The notes under the pieces: generated by a model
Told to the model about the DNA's origin: nothing
Databases searched by the model: none
What the model saw: the letters and a program-made list of their open reading frames with translations, nothing else
Part shown: positions 12,143 to 21,307 of the stretch, one piece after another
How the letters are laid out: each line of letters opens with the position of its first letter
Position numbering within the stretch: the first letter of the stretch is position 1
Source of the DNA: Gemmatimonadota bacterium
GTDB taxonomy: Bacteria > Latescibacterota > UBA2968 > UBA8231
Length of the DNA stretch: 46,750 bases
Assembly (NCBI GenBank): GCA_028875345.1
Contig: JAPPEG010000346.1
Coordinates: 1 to 46,750 of the forward strand
Direction: 5' to 3'
Program-made: the position numbers and the translations under genes

Positions 12143-14452
12143 ATGGCTGCTTTTTCCAGCAAAGATTATCCCGATTACACGTCCGACGGCAAGTACAAAG
12201 TCATCGGCACCCGCCCCATTCGCCACGACGGCGTCGATAAGGTCACTGGGGCCGCGGTGTACGGGGCCGACGTGCGCCTGCCGGGTCTGCTCTACGGCAA
12301 GGTCCTGCGCAGCCCGCATCCCCACGCCGAGATCATCTCGATCGACACCTCCAAGGCCCTCGCGCTCGACGGAGTGCGCGCCGTGGCCACGTCCGACGAC
12401 TTGGTCGAGACCGTCGATAAGCTCTCTAACATCGGCGAAACCACCGTCAACGTCCGCGAGATCGCCAAAAACTCGCTGGCCGCGGACAAGGTGCTCTATA
12501 CGGGCCACGCGGTCGCAGCCGTGTGCGCGGTCAGCCCCCACATCGCCGAAGAGGCCCTCGACCTAATCGAGGTCGAATACAAGGTCTTGGAGCCGGTTGT
12601 CGATGTTCGCGAGGCCATGCGCGATGACGCCCCGCTGCTCGACGAAGAGCGCACCACGCGCGCGCTCGGCGAGGACACAGGCAAGAAGAGCAATATCGCC
12701 ACCCACAATCAGCACGCCATGGGCGATCTCGAAGCGGGCTTTGCCGAGGCCGACGTGATCGTCGAGCGCGAATTCCACACAGCCACCATTCACCAAGGCT
12801 ACATTGAGCCGCACAACACGACCGTGTGGTGGAAAAACGACGGCAGCGTCACCGTGTGGGTGAGCACGCAAGGGCCTTTTGAGATCCGCTCGCAGGTGTC
12901 GGAAGTGCTCAACGTGCCGGTCTCCAAGGTCAAGGTTATCCCCTGCGAAATCGGCGGCGGCTTCGGCGGCAAGTTCCCCACCTATATGGAACCCGCCGCG
13001 GCCATTATGTCGCACAAGACCGGCCAGCCGGTCAAAATGATCATGAGCCGCACCGAGGTCTTTCAGGGGACTGGCCCGGCTCCTGGGTCCTATATGAAGA
13101 TTAAGATGGGAGCCAAAAACGACGGCACCATCACCGCGGCCCACTGCTATATGGCCTACGAGGCCGGGGCCTATCCCGGCTCGGCCGTGGGGGCTGGAGC
13201 GCAGTGCATCCTCGCGCCTTATTACATCGCCAACGTCACTATCGACGCGTACGACGTGGTAGTAAACAAGCCCAAGTCCTCGGCCTATCGCGCCCCTGGG
13301 GCACCCAATGCGGCCTTTGCCTCGGAGAGCGTCATCGACGAGCTGGCCGAAAAGATCGGCATGGACCCGCTGGAGATGCGGTTACAGAACTCCGCCAAAG
13401 AGGGGACGCGCCGCGCCGATGGCACGGTATACGGGCAGATCGGCTGCGAGGAAACCGTGCAAGCCGCTAAGGACTCGGAGCACTACCACACCAAGCTCGA
13501 AGGCCCCTATCGGGGACGCGGCGTGGCCGGTGGCTTTTGGTTCAATGGCGGCGGCATGTCTTCGGCCGCCATTGCCGTCAACGACAACGGCACGATCAAT
13601 CTCACCGAAGGCTCGGTCGACATTGGCGGCAGCCGCGCCGCCATGGCGATGATTGTCGCCGAGACCTTGGGGCTGCGGGCCGAGGACATCAATCCCTCCA
13701 TCCCAGACACCAGTTCGATTGGCTTCACCGGCGGCACCGGCGGCAGCCGCGTGTGCTATGCCACGGGGCACGCCTGCTACAACGCGGCCGAGGATGTCAA
13801 GGCCGAGATGTGTCGGCGCGCTGCGCGGCAGCTAGAGGTCGCCGAGGATGACGTCGAGTTTGAGGACGGCAGCTTTGTCTGCAAATCCGATCCCGCTCAG
13901 CGGCTCACCTTTGCGGAGGTCGCTGCCAGCCAAGGCAGCACTGGCGGCCCGATTACCGGCAAGGGCACGATCAACGCCGGCGGCCCGGGCAATGCCTTTG
14001 CCGTGCACATCGTCGATGTGGAGGTCGATCCAGACACCGGCAAGGTCGAGATTTTGCGCTATACGGCGGTCCAAGACGTGGGTAAGGCTATCCATCCCTC
14101 GTATGTCGAGGGTCAGATCCAGGGCGGGGCCGTGCAGGGCATTGGCTGGGCGCTTACGGAGGGCTACTTCTACACGGCCGATGGCCAGATGGCCAACCCG
14201 ACCTTCCTCGACTATCGGATGCCGACGACCTTTGACATTCCCTTGATCGAGACGATTTTGGTCGAAGTGCCCAATCCGGCCAGCCCGCACGGGATCCGCG
14301 GCGTCGGCGAAGTGCCCTTGGTGCCGCCGATGGCCGCCATTGCCAACGCCATGTACGACGCCATAGGTTGCCGCTTGGGCGAGTTGCCCATGAGTCCAGA
14401 TCGGGTCGTCGCTGCCTTACAGGAGCATCAGCTAGAGGAAGCGGCCGGCTGA
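12143..14452 (+). CDS. Molybdenum hydroxylase large subunit (xanthine dehydrogenase/CoxL family)
   Basis: A 769-residue Mo-cofactor-binding catalytic subunit that hydroxylates aldehydes, N-heterocycles or related compounds with water as oxygen donor. The N-terminal a/b-hammerhead domain is at about 20-150; QGYIEPH, TQGPFEIR and GGGFGGK (271-277) bind molybdopterin; YRAPGAP is the family motif, and the catalytic Glu is in GVGE at about 723. The active loop is not the CO-dehydrogenase VAYRCSFR form, so CO oxidation is unlikely. The FAD-binding and 2Fe-2S partner subunits are not adjacent on either side: upstream is the opposite-strand PPTase and downstream a terminator. AAGGAG precedes the ATG by about eight bases. 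The 90-base leader is AT-rich with no promoter I can defend. Confidence 0.93.
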   Translation: MAAFSSKDYPDYTSDGKYKVIGTRPIRHDGVDKVTGAAVYGADVRLPGLLYGKVLRSPHPHAEIISIDTSKALALDGVRAVATSDDLVETVDKLSNIGETTVNVREIAKNSLAADKVLYTGHAVAAVCAVSPHIAEEALDLIEVEYKVLEPVVDVREAMRDDAPLLDEERTTRALGEDTGKKSNIATHNQHAMGDLEAGFAEADVIVEREFHTATIHQGYIEPHNTTVWWKNDGSVTVWVSTQGPFEIRSQVSEVLNVPVSKVKVIPCEIGGGFGGKFPTYMEPAAAIMSHKTGQPVKMIMSRTEVFQGTGPAPGSYMKIKMGAKNDGTITAAHCYMAYEAGAYPGSAVGAGAQCILAPYYIANVTIDAYDVVVNKPKSSAYRAPGAPNAAFASESVIDELAEKIGMDPLEMRLQNSAKEGTRRADGTVYGQIGCEETVQAAKDSEHYHTKLEGPYRGRGVAGGFWFNGGGMSSAAIAVNDNGTINLTEGSVDIGGSRAAMAMIVAETLGLRAEDINPSIPDTSSIGFTGGTGGSRVCYATGHACYNAAEDVKAEMCRRAARQLEVAEDDVEFEDGSFVCKSDPAQRLTFAEVAASQGSTGGPITGKGTINAGGPGNAFAVHIVDVEVDPDTGKVEILRYTAVQDVGKAIHPSYVEGQIQGGAVQGIGWALTEGYFYTADGQMANPTFLDYRMPTTFDIPLIETILVEVPNPASPHGIRGVGEVPLVPPMAAIANAMYDAIGCRLGELPMSPDRVVAALQEHQLEEAAG

Positions 14453-14473
14453 GGGACAGCGTTCTGAGTATTA

Positions 14474-14510
14474 GCGCCCGGTTCCTCGTGGGAGCCGGGC
14501 GCTTTTATTA
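14474..14510 (+). terminator. Rho-independent terminator after the Mo-hydroxylase gene
   Basis: GCGCCCGG pairs with CCGGGCGC; the stem extends through TTCC/GGGA with one G-U pair around a short TCGT loop, and TTTTATTAATT follows. This is the clearest intrinsic terminator in the window and separates the hydroxylase from the next operon, whose first ATG is only nine bases further on. Confidence 0.88.
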
Positions 14511-14518
14511 ATTAGGTT

Positions 14519-15373
14519 ATGGCCGAAAACATCGACCCCGACGACTTTATCGACGCGCTGCTGCCGGTCGTCGGTCAGTGCGCCCGCGCTTCGCTGATTT
14601 TCTACGGCCAAGTCGCCGACATTGGCAAGGCCGCGGACAAAAGCCTCACCGGCAGCAAGGCGCAGGACGCCTCCACGGCCTTCACGGTCCTCGACGCGGC
14701 TGTGCAGGACATTCTCCTCTCAGCTGTGCTCCAGCACTTCTCGTTTGTGCGCTGCATCGCCGAAGAGCGCACGCCGCTCAAAAAGCGCTTTGCCGGCAAC
14801 ACCTCGCCCTACGTGGTCATTCTCGACCCCATCGACGGCACCTTGCACTTCAAGCGGGGCGACGCTCCCTATCACATTGTCATTGGCTTGGCTTGCGATG
14901 GCCAGATGCTGGCCGCGATTGTCGCGCGGCCCTCGGAGGACAAAATTTTTACGGCCATCAAGGGAGAGGGTGCTTTCGTGCGCGTCGGCAATGGTCGCCC
15001 TCGTCGCTTGCAGCTACCCAAGGAGCCGCGCACGAATAAGGTCTTCATTTCCTCCAAGGCCCGCCCCTATCAGGCCCTTGTCCGCCCCGCGCTGAATCCG
15101 CGCGAAAGTCCCATTGGTGCGGCATTGGTCCTGACGGAGATCGCCGAGGGCGCACTGTGTGCGTACCTAACGCGCCAAGTCGAAGTCTATGACGTCGGCC
15201 CGCCGTCGCTGATTGCCGAAGAAGCCGGGGCGCGCTGCTACATTGGACAACGTCGCCGCCCGACTTATACCCAGCGCCGCAAATTCGGGCACTTTTTGGC
15301 CGCGGCCAACGACGAGATCGCCGAACAACTCTTTGCCATCCTGCGCCGCGCACGCCGAGGTCAACGACTATGA
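14519..15373 (+). CDS. Inositol-monophosphatase-family protein
   Basis: A 284-residue Mg-dependent sugar/inositol phosphatase-fold protein. Metal-binding residues are AEE (81-83) and DPIDGTLHF (103-111); the second metal motif, usually WD-x-AAG, appears as VYDVGPPSLIAEEAG, keeping the Asp and the EAG. The substrate could be an inositol phosphate, a sugar phosphate, or a nucleotide such as PAP. No Shine-Dalgarno is evident in the short AT-rich leader after the terminator. The TGA stop overlaps the next ATG (ATGA), implying translational coupling to the DapA-like lyase and then the aminotransferase. Confidence 0.85.
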   Translation: MAENIDPDDFIDALLPVVGQCARASLIFYGQVADIGKAADKSLTGSKAQDASTAFTVLDAAVQDILLSAVLQHFSFVRCIAEERTPLKKRFAGNTSPYVVILDPIDGTLHFKRGDAPYHIVIGLACDGQMLAAIVARPSEDKIFTAIKGEGAFVRVGNGRPRRLQLPKEPRTNKVFISSKARPYQALVRPALNPRESPIGAALVLTEIAEGALCAYLTRQVEVYDVGPPSLIAEEAGARCYIGQRRRPTYTQRRKFGHFLAAANDEIAEQLFAILRRARRGQRL

Positions 15374-16272
15374 GCTACGAAATCAAAGATGTCCTGCCGG
15401 TCGTCCACATGCCGTACACCGACGACCAAGCCATTGATTACGCCGTGTTGGCAAGCGAAGTCGATTACCTTTTCGAGACAGGGGCGCACGGGTTTTGCCT
15501 CGCCTTGGTATCTGACCTGTTGCGTCTGACGGCTGACGAGCGGCTGGCGCTTCCGGCGCGGCTCGTGGAGTTTGCCCGCGGACGCGGGCCGGTCATCATC
15601 GGCGTTGGGGCCGAGGGCACGGCCCAGGCTCGGCTCTACGCCCGCGCCGCGGAAGACGGCGGTGCGGCGGCCGTCATGGCCATTCCGCCTATTTCCCGCG
15701 CCTTGGGCGAGAGCGAGTTGCGCGCCTATTTTACCGCTCTGCTCACCGAGGTCTCCATCCCGGTCATGATCCAAGACGCCAGCTCGTATGTCGGCAATCC
15801 CATGAGCATTGAATTTCAAGCGTCGCTCTTTGGCGACTACGGCGACCGCGTCCTGTTCAAACCCGAGGCCACTCCCTTGGGGCCTTGTATTTCGGCCCTA
15901 CGCGACCACACCGAGGGCCGGGCCGGTATATTTGAAGGCAGCGGCGGCTTGCTATTGATCGACTCCTTCCGCCGAGGCATTCGCGGAACCATTCCCGGCG
16001 TTGAGTTGCTCGACGGCACAGTGGCCCTGTGGCGCGCCCTCGCCGCCGGCGACGAAGCGCGCGCGTACCAGATCTATTTCCCCATCTGCGCGCTGTGTAC
16101 GTTGCAAATCCAAGGGGGCTTGGACGGCTTCATCGTGGTCGAGCGCTACCTCATGCACAAGCGCGGCCTCTTTCCCAATCAAGTCCACCGCGGCCCCCTG
16201 AGCTTTGCGCTCGACGGGGAAACGCGCGCTGAAATTGATCGTCTGTTCGACCTGCTGCAGGACGTGCTATGA
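15370..16272 (+). CDS. Dihydrodipicolinate synthase/N-acetylneuraminate lyase-family protein
   Basis: A 300-residue class-I aldolase-fold protein. The Schiff-base lysine is probably Lys164 in VLFKPEA. Two hallmark features are changed: the catalytic Tyr of the usual YN-P motif corresponds to Gln135 in PVMIQDAS, and the GTTGE-type carboxylate-binding loop reads GAHGFCLA. It therefore is unlikely to be lysine-pathway DapA and is more likely an aldolase or hydratase acting on another 2-oxoacid or sugar acid. ATGA overlaps on both sides couple it to the IMPase-like and aminotransferase genes, which suggests a three-step catabolic or biosynthetic route. Confidence 0.85.
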   Translation: MSYEIKDVLPVVHMPYTDDQAIDYAVLASEVDYLFETGAHGFCLALVSDLLRLTADERLALPARLVEFARGRGPVIIGVGAEGTAQARLYARAAEDGGAAAVMAIPPISRALGESELRAYFTALLTEVSIPVMIQDASSYVGNPMSIEFQASLFGDYGDRVLFKPEATPLGPCISALRDHTEGRAGIFEGSGGLLLIDSFRRGIRGTIPGVELLDGTVALWRALAAGDEARAYQIYFPICALCTLQIQGGLDGFIVVERYLMHKRGLFPNQVHRGPLSFALDGETRAEIDRLFDLLQDVL

Positions 16273-17435
16273 TCGACTCAAAGCGCATGCAGGCAGTACA
16301 GAGCCCGGTGATCCCGCACGTGGCCGCCCTCATCCGCGACAACCCGGGCACCATTTCCCTCGGCCAGGGCGTGGTGCACTACCCGCCGCCGCCGCAGGCC
16401 ATGCAGGCCCTTGCCCGTTTCGGCGGCGCGATTGTCGAACACCACTATCAGGCCGCCCGCGGTCTGCCCGAACTCAGGGAAGAACTGCGCCAAAAACTCG
16501 CGTGCGAAAATCAAATCGAGGTAGGCGACGACCAACTCTTGATGGTCACGGCCGGCTCCAACATGGGTTTCTATCACGCCTTGCTCGCCGTTGCCGATCC
16601 GGGCGATGAGATCATCGTGATGTCGCCTTTTTACTTCAATCACGAAATGGCCGTCGGCATGGCCAATTGCCGGGCAGTCCTCGTGGCTACGGACGATGCC
16701 TATCAGCTCGACCTCGACGCGATTGAGGCCGCGGTCACGGCGCGCACTCGTGCTATTGTTACGATCTCGCCCAATAACCCAACGGGCGCAGTCTATCAGC
16801 CCGCGGACTTGGCCGCAGTCAATCGGCTCTGCCGCGAGCGGGGCCTCTACCACTTTGCCGACGAGGCGTACGAGTACTTCACTTACGGTGCGGCTCGACA
16901 TTTTTCGCCCGGCTCACTGCCCGCAAGCGCGGAGCACACGATCTCGCTATTTTCCTTCTCCAAGGCATACGGCCTCGCCAGTTGGCGAGTCGGCTACCTC
17001 GTGGCCCCACGGCACCTGTTGGGCGCGCTGGAAAAGATCCAAGATACCGTGCTCATCTGCCCGCCGGTTATTTCGCAACGCGCCGCACTCGGTGCCCTCG
17101 CGGCCGGAGCTGCGTACTGCAAGAACCATCTAGCGGATATGGATGCGGTGCGTCGGCTTTGCCTAGAGCGACTCGGCGCGCTCGGCGAGCGGGTGCAGGT
17201 GCCGGCTGCTGAAGGAGCCTTTTATTTATTGGCGCGTCTGCAAAGTGACCTCGACGCTATGGACGTAGTCACTCGCTTGGTGCGGGAATACAAGGTCGCC
17301 GTCATTCCCGGCAATGCTTTCGGATTGAGCGCGGACTGCTATTTGCGCGTTGCCTACGGTGCCTTGCGCCAAGAGGATGTGGCCGAGGGCATGGATCGGC
17401 TTGTTGGGGGACTGGAGCAGATTCTCTCCGCTTGA
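16269..17435 (+). CDS. PLP-dependent aminotransferase, class I/II
   Basis: A 388-residue fold-type I aminotransferase. NNPTG is at 169-173, Asp198 contacts the pyridine nitrogen, Lys232 in SFSKAYG forms the internal aldimine and Arg240 binds phosphate; a late Arg in YLRVAYG fits the substrate carboxylate site. This pattern is of the aspartate/aromatic aminotransferase superfamily; the amino donor is not evident. It is the last gene of a coupled trio, overlapping the DapA-like gene by four bases. The HYDIN-like gene begins 21 bases later on the same strand and may be read through. Confidence 0.92.
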   Translation: MIDSKRMQAVQSPVIPHVAALIRDNPGTISLGQGVVHYPPPPQAMQALARFGGAIVEHHYQAARGLPELREELRQKLACENQIEVGDDQLLMVTAGSNMGFYHALLAVADPGDEIIVMSPFYFNHEMAVGMANCRAVLVATDDAYQLDLDAIEAAVTARTRAIVTISPNNPTGAVYQPADLAAVNRLCRERGLYHFADEAYEYFTYGAARHFSPGSLPASAEHTISLFSFSKAYGLASWRVGYLVAPRHLLGALEKIQDTVLICPPVISQRAALGALAAGAAYCKNHLADMDAVRRLCLERLGALGERVQVPAAEGAFYLLARLQSDLDAMDVVTRLVREYKVAVIPGNAFGLSADCYLRVAYGALRQEDVAEGMDRLVGGLEQILSA

Positions 17436-17456
17436 CACGGTAGGTTATTTAAGCGT

Positions 17457-20294
17457 ATGTTTCGACTAACAGAGAGCGACCTGAATCGGCGTGAAGAATA
17501 CCTCAGAGGAAGTTTTCCACTCCTCTACGACGTGGAACTTCGACAAACATTGTATTCGGTATTCTGGCGGGTTGGTCGCTCTTCTTTTTTACTTCTACTT
17601 GCCCTCCTGCTTCTGCCAGCGGTTTTACGCGCCCAATCCCTCGCCATTGCCCCGAATGCGCTCGATTTAGGTGTAGTTGGCGTTGGCGTCGAGGTGCGAG
17701 CGCCTGTTTCCCTCGAAAATCTGCAAGACGATTCGCTCGAAGTGATCGTCGGTATTAGCGGTGCTGGTTTTGGTGCATCACCGGATACACTGCGCTTGGA
17801 CGGCAAGGGCAGTAGCAGTGTCGAAGTGCGCTTCAGTGCTACTGTAGCCGGAGAGTATGCGGGCGAACTGACGTTGCAGGTAGTTGCCTTGTTCAAAGAC
17901 GAGCGCTTGGTCGTGCCGCTCCAAGCGGTAGCCGTCGTTCCGACCCTAACACTTTTGCCGACCGAAGGGTTGGATTTTGGCGCGGTGCCCGTCGGGCAAG
18001 TGGCGACGGCGACCGTTACTGTCAAAAACACGGGTACCGTGCCCGTGACGGCTGGGCAGATGAAAGTTGCCGATCTACGGGGGCCCTTTAGCATTGAGGG
18101 CGACGTTGGCCCTTGGCCCGCTCCCGGCGGTGAAACGCAGATCGACATTGCGTTTACACCGACGCGCGCGGGGCCGATAGCGACTAAATTCGTCGTCACC
18201 TCGCCCGACTTTGGGAATTGGTCCATTCCCCTGCGGGGGAGCGGTCTGGTGCCGCAAGCAGCCTTTTCGCCCCTCCCGCAAGTGGGTCTCGACTTTGGCT
18301 CCGTCGAAGTGGGCCAGCGCCTGACGCGCCGCGTGACCGTTCTCAATCAAGGCCAAGCCGAGCTGCGCATTGAAAGCGCCGCCATTGAGGGCGCGGCCTT
18401 TGCCCTCGGGGTCGGGGACTCGTCGGCGACCATTGCTCCCGAAGGGCGGCTCGACCTGAGCGCGGCGTTTGTGCCGCAGAGCGAAGGCGACCAAAGCGGC
18501 ATCCTGCGTCTGTACACCAGCGATCCGCAAGCTGCCACCGTCGCCATCCCCCTCGCGGGTCGCGGCCAAATTAGCCCGCCGAGCATCGAGATTATCAGTA
18601 GTGACATTGACTTTGGCAACGTGCCCATCGGCGGGACCGTGCACGGCCATTTGCTGTTGTGGAACAGGGGAGGACAGCCGGGCGTGGTGGAGGTAGCCGT
18701 GGTCGCGGACGAGGGCGCTGAATTCGGCCTCGAACAGCACTCGGTCCTCGTTCAGCCTAAAGCCAGCGCCCCAGTGGCGCTGAGTTTCTCGCCTAAGGAA
18801 TCCGGTCCGCGCCAAGCCATTCTCCACGTCGAGGCCGAAGCCGGGCGTCAGACCGTGCGCTTGCAGGGCGTGGGCCAGTTTTTTGCCCTCAGACCAGAAA
18901 CCGTGGACTTCGGCCGAGTTGCCGTTGGCGAAAGCAGCAGCCGAGTCGTCGAAATAGGCAATGTGGGCAACGCCGACTTTGAGATTCACCAGATTCGCTC
19001 GACAAGTAGCGAATTTACCGTCCACACCTCAATCGACGCCGACAGCAGGTTTCTGCTGCCGGCCCACAGCCAGCGCACCTTGCCGCTGCACGTGACCTTC
19101 AGCCCGTCGGCCCGCGGAGCGACTTCGGGGACTTTGCGCTTGGACGGTTTGGGAGCGAATGAGATAATGGCGCTCGACATCCTACTCAAGGGCAACGGCG
19201 TGGCCGCGGAAATTGAGTTAAATCCGGCGGGTGTCGTCGATTTTGGCTACGTGGTCTTGGGGGAGCAGGCGGAAAGGACTTTCGTAGCCACCAACGTCGG
19301 CGATACGGTGCTGCAAGTCGAGGCGCACCCCGAAAGCAAAGAAGCTCATGTTGCGCCGGCGCAATTCGCGTTGGCTCCGGGCGAGTCCGAACGCCTCACG
19401 CTCTTTTTTGCGCCCGATGCCTTGGGCGACCGCCGAGGACGCGTTTTGTTGGTCAGCAATGACGTCAAAGACCGCGCCCGTCCGCTCGAATACAAGGGAC
19501 AAGGGGTACTCGCAGACATCGACTTGGCACAGATTGTCGAAGTTTTGGTCTCGCGCGGCGAGAAGACTCAGCCCTTGGCCGTCGGCTGGGACAACGCCCC
19601 CGTCGTACAAAAAGACGACACCAAAGTGGATGTGGCCTTTGCAATTCCCGACTCGCTGCGGCAGGCGCTAATCGGTCGCGAGATGGTCGTCGAGTGGACC
19701 CGACTCGACGAAAATTATGCCCCCAAAGGCAAAAGCAGTACCCAAAAGCAGAAGGTTGCGATTTACGAGTCGAGCGGCGGGCGGGTCTTAGCCGAGGATC
19801 TCAACTTGCTGTTGTCGGAAGAAGACAATCGCCGCGTGCGGCTCAAAATCACTACCCAGAGCTATCCGGGCGCTCCGCCGCAGAGCGTGTCGCAGCTTTT
19901 GGAAGCCGGGGGCTGGAAGTGGGAATTTGAAGCCAAGCCGCTGGTTTCCTTTTTGACGATCCGTCCCGGGCGCAATTATACCGACGCCGACGGCAACGCG
20001 GTTCTAGGCCAAACCGAGCGCCTGATTGGCTTGCCTGGATTGGCCTTTGCCGGCTGGCACAACGTGGATAATCCGTTGATTTCCGGCATCCACTTCACAG
20101 CCATTGGCAATGTGCTCGAAGCTCTGTCGACCGGAAACTCGCTGGCCATTTCTCTGGGCGTGGCCGTTTCCTTTTACAAAGATCAGTTTCTTTTCGGCTT
20201 CGGCTGGGATATTTACGACAGCCGGCCCCGAGCCAAGAAGAAAGGCTCGCAGGACTACATTATGACCTTTAAGTACTCGGGGTTGTTCAAGTGA
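17457..20294 (+). CDS. HYDIN/ASPM-type (choice-of-anchor D) repeat protein, exported
   Basis: A 945-residue protein. A hydrophobic export signal lies at about 43-60 (LLLLALLLLP ... RAQ), preceded by an unusual polar extension of some 40 residues; a start further in, for example the TTG near 17550, would give a normal signal peptide. At least six beta-sandwich repeats of about 100 residues follow, each opening with the pattern (L/V/I)DFG-V-VG and containing N-G-...; this is the ASPM/SPD-2/HYDIN domain. The last 200 residues differ: an acidic/basic stretch, then strands such as FAGWHNVDNPL, SLAISLGVAVSFYKDQF and a terminal Phe-x-Lys, which may be an outer-membrane or anchoring module. Probably a surface or periplasmic scaffold. 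Its stop overlaps the convergent OCD gene by eight bases. Confidence 0.8.
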   Translation: MFRLTESDLNRREEYLRGSFPLLYDVELRQTLYSVFWRVGRSSFLLLLALLLLPAVLRAQSLAIAPNALDLGVVGVGVEVRAPVSLENLQDDSLEVIVGISGAGFGASPDTLRLDGKGSSSVEVRFSATVAGEYAGELTLQVVALFKDERLVVPLQAVAVVPTLTLLPTEGLDFGAVPVGQVATATVTVKNTGTVPVTAGQMKVADLRGPFSIEGDVGPWPAPGGETQIDIAFTPTRAGPIATKFVVTSPDFGNWSIPLRGSGLVPQAAFSPLPQVGLDFGSVEVGQRLTRRVTVLNQGQAELRIESAAIEGAAFALGVGDSSATIAPEGRLDLSAAFVPQSEGDQSGILRLYTSDPQAATVAIPLAGRGQISPPSIEIISSDIDFGNVPIGGTVHGHLLLWNRGGQPGVVEVAVVADEGAEFGLEQHSVLVQPKASAPVALSFSPKESGPRQAILHVEAEAGRQTVRLQGVGQFFALRPETVDFGRVAVGESSSRVVEIGNVGNADFEIHQIRSTSSEFTVHTSIDADSRFLLPAHSQRTLPLHVTFSPSARGATSGTLRLDGLGANEIMALDILLKGNGVAAEIELNPAGVVDFGYVVLGEQAERTFVATNVGDTVLQVEAHPESKEAHVAPAQFALAPGESERLTLFFAPDALGDRRGRVLLVSNDVKDRARPLEYKGQGVLADIDLAQIVEVLVSRGEKTQPLAVGWDNAPVVQKDDTKVDVAFAIPDSLRQALIGREMVVEWTRLDENYAPKGKSSTQKQKVAIYESSGGRVLAEDLNLLLSEEDNRRVRLKITTQSYPGAPPQSVSQLLEAGGWKWEFEAKPLVSFLTIRPGRNYTDADGNAVLGQTERLIGLPGLAFAGWHNVDNPLISGIHFTAIGNVLEALSTGNSLAISLGVAVSFYKDQFLFGFGWDIYDSRPRAKKKGSQDYIMTFKYSGLFK

Positions 20295-21240
20295 GCAGGC
20301 GGCGGTACACCATGGCCGCCGTGCACAAGTCCTGCGCCCCCATCCCCGTCAGATAAACCGCGCTCGGCGCGATTGCGCCAAGCCGGCCGCAGGCGGCGTC
20401 GCCGATATCTAGCACCGTGCCCTCGGCATTGCGCGCCAAGGCGATCTGCTCGGCTTGGCCCTGCTCGGCCGCAAAGCGAAACTCCCCGGACTTCTGGGCT
20501 TGGGCGAGCACATCGACGACTACCGTGCGCTCATAGAGGATTTCCGGCGCGAGCTGGCGCGTGCGACTGTCCCCGGCGAGGACCGCGAGGTAGGGAATTT
20601 CGGCCAGTGTCGCCGCAGTCAAAATGGGTTGCGGCGTCGGCACTGCCGTCAGCACGGCGTCAGCACCGGCGATACACGCTTCTAGCGACGTCGCCATCCG
20701 CAGGCGCGCTCGCAGGTCAGGCTCGACCTCTTCGGCAAACGCCGCCCGGTTCGCCGCCCGGCGACTCGTGCAGGCAATCTCCGCCAAATCAAAGAGCGCG
20801 TCGCAGGATAGGGCCAAGGTCCGCGCAATCCGGCCGGTTCCCAAGATGGCGACTCGCTCGATGGCCGCGCCCGCTAGATATTGGAGACCCAGCGCGCCCG
20901 CCGCGCCGGTGCGCCAGTCGGTGATGTGCCCGGCCTCTAGCCGATACGATCGGCCCTGTTGCAGATCTTCAAATGCGATATACGCCTCTCGCTTGGCCAG
21001 TCGTCCGGTCGCCACGTCTGAGAATTCTTCGATGATCTTTCGCGCGCGAAACTTTCCCGGCCATTCCGCTGGCATGTCCAAGCGAAAGTAATCGAGTGCC
21101 CCGCGCTTTTGGACGGACTCGGTGCGCGGTGGATTGTCGATGACCCCCGCGCCATACTGCTCAAACGCTTGGTGACAGGCGGCGAGAAAATCAGCCGTGG
21201 AGAAGCGATGAGCAAAGGTTTCTTCGCGTAAGAGATCCAC
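20287..21240 (-). CDS. Ornithine cyclodeaminase / mu-crystallin family protein
   Basis: A 317-residue NAD(P)-dependent enzyme. The substrate domain (1-120) carries FRARKIIEEF with a conserved Lys region; the Rossmann fold begins at VAILGTGRIA (about 150) and continues with TAVPTPQP and LAVLAGDS. Family members include ornithine cyclodeaminase, alanine dehydrogenase of archaea, and delta-1-pyrroline-2-carboxylate or imine reductases; residues here do not decide which. The start is GTG at 21240 with AAAGGA about seven bases upstream. It is convergent with the HYDIN-like gene and divergent from the envelope operon. Confidence 0.87.
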   Translation of the reverse strand: MDLLREETFAHRFSTADFLAACHQAFEQYGAGVIDNPPRTESVQKRGALDYFRLDMPAEWPGKFRARKIIEEFSDVATGRLAKREAYIAFEDLQQGRSYRLEAGHITDWRTGAAGALGLQYLAGAAIERVAILGTGRIARTLALSCDALFDLAEIACTSRRAANRAAFAEEVEPDLRARLRMATSLEACIAGADAVLTAVPTPQPILTAATLAEIPYLAVLAGDSRTRQLAPEILYERTVVVDVLAQAQKSGEFRFAAEQGQAEQIALARNAEGTVLDIGDAACGRLGAIAPSAVYLTGMGAQDLCTAAMVYRRLLT

Positions 21241-21307
21241 GTATCATCCTTTGTTTGCTTGACTTAACGTGCCGTTTTTTATTCATTAAATTAAAGATGT
21301 TGGAGCA

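Noticed and set aside
12563-13144. Minus-strand frame within the Mo-hydroxylase gene
   Set aside because: GC-rich codon bias produces long antisense frames; no similarity to known proteins and no initiation signals.
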